A DNA stretch of 11,991 nucleotides from Treponema sp. (GTDB taxonomy: Bacteria > Spirochaetota > Spirochaetia > Treponematales > Breznakiellaceae). Below are positions 6,736-11,991 of the stretch, in pieces. The stretch's first letter is position 1; each line of letters starts with the position of its first letter. Under the pieces are notes generated by a model that had not been told where the DNA came from, made no database searches, and worked only from the letters and a program-made list of their open reading frames with translations. Position numbers and translations under genes: made by a program. The DNA is taken from the NCBI GenBank assembly GCA_031274565.1, contig JAISPY010000005.1, positions 1 to 11,991 on the forward strand, read 5' to 3'.

Positions 6736-7821
6736 TTATTCTTCTTCACCGCCGCCTTCGTCATCACCACCTTCGCCACCAGCGCCCGCGGTGGGAGTAA
6801 AGGTAGTCTCGGTAGCCTGCCGCTGAATATCCAAGAGGCGCTGAACCTCTTTCTGACCAAGCCGCTGCAATTCAGAGGTCTTCCGAGCGGTTTCCCGATC
6901 CTGGATGATATTCCAGAGGGATTCATCCTCAATATCCCGTTCAGTATCAAGGACCGCCTTATCGTAGATAAGTTTGACATCCTTAAAGTACCCAATGAAG
7001 TCTCCGCCGGGGCTGGAGGCACTCCGCTGAATGAGGAAGCCGCCAAACTTCACAAAAGGCGTTGACTCAGGATAGATAGGATATAAGCGCAGTTCCCGGT
7101 TACGCACATTCTGGACATACGCAGGATTGTCCCACCGGAGTTCTCCCCAACCTTCAAAGTTGAGATAACCCATAAAGACGATCTTTTCCTTTCCCTTGTC
7201 ATCCACCAGGATCACCGAAAGGGAATGGGGGAAATTGAGTCCATAGGCATTAACCGCCACGGATTTAAGGGTTCCTACATTCTTTACCACCCCTAAACCG
7301 CCGGAAGGTTTGCCTTCCTCGTCAGCCTCACCTTCAAAACGGCTGGGTCCTGTAACCCCTGATTCCCCTTCATTAGGCTCGATATTTCCATCATCATCAA
7401 CCGTCGAAGGCGGTTCAAACGCAGGAATATCAAAGGGCGGCTTCACAATGGCCCACGAATTAAATGCCTCCACCGGGAAGTGGATACGAACACCCATCAC
7501 CTTTTCCCACTCTTTAGAGGGGGCTTCTTTAGTATAACTGAGATGCTTCGTGTTGATATTTCGTGAAGAGGACGAAAACACCACATCCCAATTGGTTATG
7601 GCTAAAGAAGACTTCATCGCTACTTTTTGTCTAGCGGTGAAGTTGCTGGTGGCCTCATTGGTGAAATCCATTAAGGTCGCACGGTTTTCCTGGGGCACGT
7701 CATTTTGGTCGGGCATAATGTCAGCCGTTAATTTCGAGAAGTCGATAAGTACCGACTCTTCAGCAAACACCGATCCCATTGCCAACAACGCGACGACGAC
7801 AAGAATGAAGATACGTTTCAT
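6736..7821 (-). CDS. flaA: FlaA periplasmic flagellar filament sheath protein
   Basis: This 361-aa protein would form the outer sheath layer of the spirochaete periplasmic flagellum around the FlaB core. A classic signal peptide (MKRIFILVVVALLAMGSVFA) is followed by cleavage before EESVLIDF, the hallmark start of treponemal FlaA1. Other FlaA segments are ITNWDVVFSSSSRN, GVRIHFPVEAFNSWAIVKPPF, VVKNVGTLKSVAVNAYGLNFPHSL, and the RNRELRLYPIYPE and GYFKDVKLIYDKA regions. An acidic insert (about 142-170) and a Gly/Asp/Glu tail (346-361) look species-specific. The ATG has a strong AAAGGAG 7 nt upstream and a near-consensus sigma-70 promoter. Translation ends in tandem TAA TAA. It is flanked by its own promoter and terminator, so it is probably monocistronic and highly expressed. 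Confidence 0.95.
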   Translation of the reverse strand: MKRIFILVVVALLAMGSVFAEESVLIDFSKLTADIMPDQNDVPQENRATLMDFTNEATSNFTARQKVAMKSSLAITNWDVVFSSSSRNINTKHLSYTKEAPSKEWEKVMGVRIHFPVEAFNSWAIVKPPFDIPAFEPPSTVDDDGNIEPNEGESGVTGPSRFEGEADEEGKPSGGLGVVKNVGTLKSVAVNAYGLNFPHSLSVILVDDKGKEKIVFMGYLNFEGWGELRWDNPAYVQNVRNRELRLYPIYPESTPFVKFGGFLIQRSASSPGGDFIGYFKDVKLIYDKAVLDTERDIEDESLWNIIQDRETARKTSELQRLGQKEVQRLLDIQRQATETTFTPTAGAGGEGGDDEGGGEEE

Positions 7822-7870
7822 TCACAGCTCCTTTCAATTGTCTGTAATTTTAACATACTAGTTATTAACA

Positions 7871-7898
7871 AGTATACAAAATATAATTTATTTGTCAA
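7871..7898 (-). promoter_or_regulatory. Sigma-70-type promoter of flaA
   Basis: A perfect TTGACA (7898-7893) is separated by a 16-bp A+T-rich spacer from TATACT (7876-7871). Predicted transcription start is near 7864, giving a leader of about 40 nt that ends in AAAGGAG. The boxes do not fit the sigma-28 flagellar consensus, so expression is expected to be vegetative rather than flagellar-class. Confidence 0.8.
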
Positions 7899-7958
7899 CG
7901 GCTTTTATCTCAAATTCTTCTTAAAAAATTTTCTTTCTATTTTCTTTACTAGGCCCCT

Positions 7959-8501
7959 CTATCCCCAGCCATCAGTAGTTTCCATGACCGGTACCTCATG
8001 ACCCTGTATAAAAAATCTGACATCCTGGACAAAAGAAAAATTCCGCCGGATCCCCTGCCCAAGGGTATCGAGGCGCTGCAAGACATTCCCCTGGTCTTCC
8101 CGGGCCGGCAAGGCCGCGCTTTCCCCCAGATCCACATATACCACCCCATCCCGGTATAATAACGATCGAAGCCGGGTCTCCCGGGGAAACAGGGGCGCGG
8201 CATCCGGGGTAACCGGCCCCAGGAGAACCTCTTCCACATACCGGCTGAGGGCCATCTCTTCCGTTTCATCAGGGGCTCGGAAAAGCATCCGGTCCTCAAC
8301 CACTGGGGTTCCCGCTCTCATCGTATAAAACAGAAAGGTCCGCCGTACCTTATTCGTATGCAGCAATTCGATCCCTGTAAAGATACCCAATAAAGCGAGA
8401 TAAAGCAAGCGCCGGATATAGGATGGTATCCTCAATCCCCGGCTTCGAGGGGGGGCCTTCACATTTTTTCTCATGGTTTCAGTTTTTTCACTATCCTTCA
8501 T
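7959..8501 (-). CDS. Membrane-anchored GerMN-domain protein
   Basis: I chose the ATG at 8501 because AAGGGA precedes it by about 9 nt; this gives 180 aa. A TTG six codons upstream (8519) is possible but has poorer support. A basic N-terminus is followed by one hydrophobic helix (YIRRLLYLALLGIFTGIELL), so the protein is probably anchored with its C-terminus in the periplasm. The remainder matches the GerMN (sporulation and spore germination) fold pattern: FLFYTMRAGTPVVEDRML, EEVLLGPVTPDAAPLFP, then RLRSLLYRDGVVYVDLGE and IRRNFSFVQDVRFFIQG. In spore-formers and some other bacteria this domain is linked to peptidoglycan. Here it directly follows an amidase gene (76-nt gap) and precedes flaA, suggesting a cell-wall role. 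Its exact function is unknown. Confidence 0.8.
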   Translation of the reverse strand: MKDSEKTETMRKNVKAPPRSRGLRIPSYIRRLLYLALLGIFTGIELLHTNKVRRTFLFYTMRAGTPVVEDRMLFRAPDETEEMALSRYVEEVLLGPVTPDAAPLFPRETRLRSLLYRDGVVYVDLGESAALPAREDQGNVLQRLDTLGQGIRRNFSFVQDVRFFIQGHEVPVMETTDGWG

Positions 8502-8577
8502 TACTACGCATCCCTTCAATATTACTCACCATGCACTACCCATCATGCGGCGGTTTTTCATTGGACCCCGCTCATCC

Positions 8578-9657
8578 TCAAGAATGCTCAAAATCCTCCA
8601 CGAAATCCATGATACCCTTATAGAGGGCCTCTGAAAAGTGCTTCACGTAGGTTTCATCGGTCAAAAGCCCGGCATCTGTTTCATTGCTGAGGAACCCTAA
8701 TTCCACCAGGACCGAAGGCATCCGGACGTTCCGCACCACAAACCATTCCTCCGCCTTAATCCCCCGGGAAGGCAGGGCGCTACTGAGGGTTTCATCAAAC
8801 CGTTTCACAATGGATTCAGCCATCCTGATACTTTCAGAAGTGAATTCTTCTTCCAGCATGGCATTAAGAATGGGCACAACCTCTTGGGCGTCACTGTATT
8901 TCGACTGATCGATAACGATTCGCCGGTACTCAGGACTCAGGTACCACACCTCGTAGCCCCGGACGTGTTTATTGAAGGAGGCATTGGCATGGATGGAAAT
9001 GAATATCGTAGCCTCGTTGTCTTTCAGGGGAACCGCATTGGCTATGGCTACTCGATCGTCCAAACTGATGAAGGTGTCTTTATCCCGGGTCAATAAGACC
9101 TGTTTATCCGGAAACTTTCGGGAGAGCCGGTTGTGCAGGTCCTTGGCAACCTGGAGGGTAATGGCTTTTTCCTCCACCCGCAGGGAGGTTCCGGCAATCG
9201 TATGGGTTCCCACCGCTCCGGTATCTTTACCCCCGTGCCCCGGGTCTACGATGATCGCGGCAATCCGAAACTTGATAGGATCATCTGCGGGGACCGGAGC
9301 TTCCAGAGCCTGCTTTAGGGCACGCACAAAGGCTTGAGGAAAACGCAGCTCCCCTTTTTCAAGAAAAGGCAATGGCAGGGAGAGTATATCCCTACCGTTC
9401 AGTATAATCAGATCCGATTCCCCCGGCATCCCAATCCGGAAAGACACGTACTGTTCTGATGAGGAAAACACCCCCGCCTGGAAAAGAGGATCCCAGTGGA
9501 AGACTGCACCGCTTCCGGGCAGGGAATCCAGCTCTTTGAGGGTTTCGTCCAAGGTGAGGATCCTATCATCCCCTCGGGTTTGCGCAGATACCAAGAGGAT
9601 GCTGGAAACCAAGAGACTTATCAAGAAACGCCTGTTATGCATCGGCCTATTACCCAT
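8578..9657 (-). CDS. N-acetylmuramoyl-L-alanine amidase (Amidase_3)
   Basis: This 359-aa exported zinc enzyme cleaves the bond between muramic acid and the stem peptide of peptidoglycan. A hydrophobic signal segment (about residues 11-25, probable cleavage after VSA at 25) is followed by about 105 residues of unassigned N-terminal domain. The Amidase_3 domain (about 132-355) then has zinc ligand His141 in VDPGHGGKDTGA, the ligand Glu at 162/163 in VEEKAI, His223 in SIHANA, and the catalytic Glu319 in VELGFLSN. The ATG at 9657 lacks a good ribosome binding site. A second ATG at residue 6 (9642) has a weak AGG before it and could be the true start. The 76-nt spacing to the GerMN gene suggests a two-gene unit for wall remodelling. 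Confidence 0.92.
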   Translation of the reverse strand: MGNRPMHNRRFLISLLVSSILLVSAQTRGDDRILTLDETLKELDSLPGSGAVFHWDPLFQAGVFSSSEQYVSFRIGMPGESDLIILNGRDILSLPLPFLEKGELRFPQAFVRALKQALEAPVPADDPIKFRIAAIIVDPGHGGKDTGAVGTHTIAGTSLRVEEKAITLQVAKDLHNRLSRKFPDKQVLLTRDKDTFISLDDRVAIANAVPLKDNEATIFISIHANASFNKHVRGYEVWYLSPEYRRIVIDQSKYSDAQEVVPILNAMLEEEFTSESIRMAESIVKRFDETLSSALPSRGIKAEEWFVVRNVRMPSVLVELGFLSNETDAGLLTDETYVKHFSEALYKGIMDFVEDFEHS

Positions 9658-10034
9658 AATAAGGAATGAAATAGTTCACCACCGGACAAAACCCTGAGCA
9701 TTGAGTAGTGTAAGATGCTTAACACCCAGGATAACGCAAAGAACAATTTCGAGGAGGCCTGGGCTACCTGCTTACCGCAGAAACGGCTCGCTCATCATGC
9801 AGCTCACCTGCGGCTCTTAGTTCGAAAAAGCCCGCTTTTTTCATACGATTCCCCCGCGGGGAATGAGCTGAACTTTTTGGCCGCCTCTGACGCCGCTTCA
9901 TCACTTAAGCAGAAGCATCGGGAGAGACTTTATGTTACACCCCTCCACATCACCCCTGAGGGAAAAATGCCTATCCGCTTAATACCCCGATACCCTGGAC
10001 TGCTGAAACTGCCGGACGTTTGCAAGCAGTCCGT
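9658..10034. other. 377-bp structured intergenic region between ATP-grasp and amidase genes
   Basis: No convincing gene is seen. The segment holds several hairpins. GGACTGC (9997-10003) pairs with GCAGTCC (10026-10032), with a nested AAAC/GTTT stem. ATTCCCC-CGC-GGGGAAT lies at 9848-9864, and AAAAAG-CCCG-CTTTTT at 9825-9840. A + strand frame stays open from 9715 into the ATP-grasp gene but has no start signal. I looked for cores of tmRNA, SRP RNA, RNase P RNA and tRNA and found none. It must hold the amidase promoter and possibly a terminator, but no element is strong enough to name. It may be a repeat or a small RNA region. Confidence 0.5.
9764..9844 (-). CDS. Doubtful 26-codon ORF with hairpin-embedded SD
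   Basis: ATG at 9844 opens a frame beginning MKKAGFFELRAAG and ending at TAG (9764-9766). The purine-rich GGGGGA (9855-9850), 5 nt before the ATG, lies inside the perfect 7-bp hairpin 9848-9864, so initiation would be blocked when it folds. The same frame continues readable beyond the stop (PRPPRNCSLRYPG). It could be a leader peptide, a fragment of a dispersed repeat, or chance. I do not recognise it. Confidence 0.2.
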   Translation of the reverse strand: MKKAGFFELRAAGELHDERAVSAVSR

Positions 10035-11633
10035 TTACATCCCGCAGCCTTTTTCTTTACGGTACCGGGTATCCACCATATATGCCGCGCCCTGATACCC
10101 GCCCCGGATCAGGGCGGTCCAGAAACAGCGGCCCAGAACCAGAGCTTCCCCTTCCCCTGGTTCCTGCAAGGGAAGGGGAAGCCCGGTGATTGCCCGGACC
10201 GCTTCAAGACTTTCTTGCACGGTCCTTCCGGTATAATCCTGGAGGCCGGATTCGATCAATTCCGGGAAGGGCAACACCATCACCGGGATCGTTTGAGCGG
10301 AACCCAGCGACTCGGAAGGCTCCGGTTCCGGGAAGGCCGCGAGACGGACCTTGAGGGATTCAGGCAGGGTAAAGGCGGAGGGGGGAAATACATCGGCTCC
10401 CATACCCGCAGCGAGGAATTGTTCGGTTTCTTTATCCGGCGCCTCAAGGCAGATCAACACCAACCGGGCGGCCTGTTCCGCCGCATGCACCGCAGCTTCC
10501 CGTACCGGAGCCGCACTGATGACATTCCCACATTTGCTTACGTTGTTTTCAGGAAACCGGACCCTGTTTCCCGGCTCAATCCTGCTGAAAATGTTTTGCA
10601 CATATTCCACGGATTTGGCCGCCTCAATCCCTTCAATCGCCCGAACCGTTCCGGGGATGGAGATGAAGGCCCGTTCCGCGCTGGTCCACTGCCGGATCGG
10701 CTTGAGTTCCTGGGGCGCCCGTCCCAAGGCGATCAGGATGGCTCCCCGGGTAACTTCCACCCCTGAAGCATACGGGTAGGTCCACCCCGACATATACCCT
10801 CCGGAAAGCCGGGCCGCGATCTCTCCTATCATGGGTCCCTGAGCCGTGAGCTTGATATCTCCCTTGGCAGCCCCATGGGTAATACCCAAGGCCCTGACCC
10901 CTGCGCGAAAAACCGCGAGCAGGGTTTCAGCCGCCGCGGCGCGCAGCGTAGTGGGCATGGTATGGCCCATTTCAATGAAATAGGGGGGGAAGTAGATGTG
11001 CCGGTCCGCCAGGCCGCAGATGGTGATCTCCCCTTGGTAGACCAGGGCGTCCACTGAGAATTCAGGGCCTTCCATATATGCTTCCAGGATAGCCCGGTGG
11101 GTCCGGGAAAAGTCCAGCGCTTCGCTTACCGCAGGGCTGAGCTGGTCGGGACGGTCAACTCTGCGGCAGCCCCGCGCTCCCATATTGTCCACGGGCTTTA
11201 CCACCAAGGGATACCCAAAGTCCGGGGAAAACCCAGCATCCGGTACCACTTCCACCACGACAAACCCAGGAGAAGGAAGTCCCGCCGCCGCAAAGCAGCG
11301 GCGCATTCGTTCCTTGTCCGAGGCATTGAGGGCAGCCTCATAGGGGATGCCCGGAAGCCCTAAGCGCTCGGCGGCCCAGGCCACGGTGGCAGAGAAATCC
11401 GTCCCTGCGGTCATAATCCCCCCCAGTCCCCCCTGGGCCATGAGCGAACGTCCTAAGGCGGTAATGGCTTCTTTGTCTTTCAAATCGATCCGCTCGAAGC
11501 GATCCGCCAGGGATACGCAGGGAGCCTTGGGATCCCCGTCCACCACCACCGTCTCAAGCCCCAATGCCTTGGCAATGCTGATGGCAGGTCCCTGCATCAC
11601 CCCTGCTCCCAGGATCATTAATCGTTCTTGCAT
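10035..11633 (-). CDS. ATP-grasp ligase with unassigned C-terminal extension
   Basis: This 532-aa protein starts with a pre-ATP-grasp, Rossmann-like motif ILGAGVMQGPAISIAK (7-22) and VVDGDP (30-35). The ATP-grasp core includes YPLVVKPVDNMGARG (141-155, ATP-binding Lys146 and Gly loop), ILEAYMEGPEFSVDAL (182-197) and IGEIAARLSGGYM (269-281, probable Mg ligand Glu271 and Arg275). This resembles carboxylate-amine ligases of the carbamoyl-phosphate-synthase/PurK/amino-acid-ligase group, which join an acid to an amine through an acyl-phosphate. The segment to about 410 looks like the usual C-terminal ATP-grasp lobe. Residues 411-532 match no family I know. The ATG has GGAGAG 7 nt upstream and begins 1 nt after the methyltransferase stop, so the two genes are co-translated. 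The substrate cannot be read from the sequence. Confidence 0.85.
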   Translation of the reverse strand: MQERLMILGAGVMQGPAISIAKALGLETVVVDGDPKAPCVSLADRFERIDLKDKEAITALGRSLMAQGGLGGIMTAGTDFSATVAWAAERLGLPGIPYEAALNASDKERMRRCFAAAGLPSPGFVVVEVVPDAGFSPDFGYPLVVKPVDNMGARGCRRVDRPDQLSPAVSEALDFSRTHRAILEAYMEGPEFSVDALVYQGEITICGLADRHIYFPPYFIEMGHTMPTTLRAAAAETLLAVFRAGVRALGITHGAAKGDIKLTAQGPMIGEIAARLSGGYMSGWTYPYASGVEVTRGAILIALGRAPQELKPIRQWTSAERAFISIPGTVRAIEGIEAAKSVEYVQNIFSRIEPGNRVRFPENNVSKCGNVISAAPVREAAVHAAEQAARLVLICLEAPDKETEQFLAAGMGADVFPPSAFTLPESLKVRLAAFPEPEPSESLGSAQTIPVMVLPFPELIESGLQDYTGRTVQESLEAVRAITGLPLPLQEPGEGEALVLGRCFWTALIRGGYQGAAYMVDTRYRKEKGCGM

Positions 11634-11634
11634 A

Positions 11635-11991
11635 TCATCGCTCTCCTGTTGCTATCCCGAATACCGGTCTCTTGACCGCGTACACTTCAAAGGTGTCTCC
11701 TAAATGAAAGATACGGCTTATCCACCGGAATAAACCGTATACCATGCCCTGGTTTCCCTGTTCCCAGGAGCTTCGTTCTTTTCCGGGCAAAAACCGCTCT
11801 GCCAGAGGAAACCGTTCAGGATGATGCCCTGAAACAAACACCCTTTTCAGGGTAAACCCAAATCGCTTGAGGATGTCCCTGGTTTGGGCAGGCTTCCAAA
11901 TGGTCCAGTGATCCGGCGGACTCTGTTCCAGGAAGCGTTTGAAGGACCTGCGGCCTGATATACCGGACCCAGAAGGGGTTGCAAAGGCCAG
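11635..11991 (-). CDS. C-terminal part of a probable SAM-dependent methyltransferase (5' end outside window)
   Basis: The minus-strand frame is open to the window edge, giving 118 residues. It begins LAFATPSGSGISGRR and continues DHWTIWKPAQTRDILKRFGF, ending with GDTFEVYAVKRP. This is the usual C-terminal pattern of class I methyltransferases of the Methyltransf_11/23 type. In these, a strand ending in TPxGxS is followed by a His-containing loop, an LxxxGF helix and a final strand ending in VYAxK. The SAM-binding part lies outside the window, so the call is by C-terminal resemblance only. The protein ends with TGA at 11635-11637, one base before the ATP-grasp ATG, suggesting that ligase and methyltransferase act in one pathway. 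A GTG at 11841 is an internal codon, not the start. Confidence 0.65.
   Translation of the reverse strand: MAFATPSGSGISGRRSFKRFLEQSPPDHWTIWKPAQTRDILKRFGFTLKRVFVSGHHPERFPLAERFLPGKERSSWEQGNQGMVYGLFRWISRIFHLGDTFEVYAVKRPVFGIATGER

Noticed and set aside
9658..10034. rnpB, tmRNA, SRP RNA or tRNA in the long spacer
   Set aside because: None of the conserved core sequences of these RNAs, nor a tRNA T-loop with acceptor pairing, is present on either strand.
9715..10095. + strand frame of 126 codons across the amidase/ATP-grasp spacer
   Set aside because: It lacks a ribosome binding site, runs into the conserved ATP-grasp gene on the opposite strand, and its translation resembles no family.
10020..10766. 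Long + strand frame of 248 codons
   Set aside because: It is fully antisense to the ATP-grasp gene, whose motifs are conserved; it is a shadow produced by GC-biased codons.

Overview
The window looks like a chromosomal segment of a spirochaete of the genus Treponema, probably a moderate-GC, insect-gut-like species rather than T. pallidum. The strongest marker is a FlaA periplasmic flagellar sheath protein. It is preceded by a GerMN-domain protein and an N-acetylmuramoyl-L-alanine amidase, an arrangement I recall from treponemes. A lipoprotein-type LptC, an LptA/OstA protein and LptB directly behind pyrG fit the same assignment. The genus is inferred from protein resemblance and gene order, not from a database search.

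Apart from one A+T-richer fragment on + at positions 1-408, every gene I can support is on the minus strand, so the window reads naturally from right to left. The right end holds the C-terminus of a probable SAM-dependent methyltransferase. One base later starts a 532-aa ATP-grasp ligase with an unassigned C-terminal extension. A 377-bp spacer with hairpins and a doubtful 26-codon ORF follows. Next come a periplasmic amidase and a membrane-anchored GerMN protein. FlaA then has its own near-consensus sigma-70 promoter and a palindromic terminator.

Further left is a short alarmone-synthetase-type RelA/SpoT domain fused to about four TPR repeats. Between it and pyrG is a 740-bp stretch containing a decayed ISAs1-type transposase and a 97-bp inverted array of 10-bp units. 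The pyrG-lptC-lptA-lptB cluster comes last. It is tightly packed, with an 11-nt overlap, a 4-nt overlap and a 5-nt gap. Positions 409-919 contain nothing I can assign.

Functionally most of the window concerns the cell envelope: Lpt transport, peptidoglycan hydrolysis, the flagellar sheath, and possibly a ligase/methyltransferase pair. To this are added CTP synthesis and a probable (p)ppGpp synthetase. I see no complete mobile element, CRISPR array, tRNA or rRNA. The points most worth following up are the TPR-fused alarmone synthetase, the inverted 10-bp array, the possibly leaderless pyrG mRNA, the repeat-encoded acidic tail of LptC, and the methyltransferase/ATP-grasp pair.
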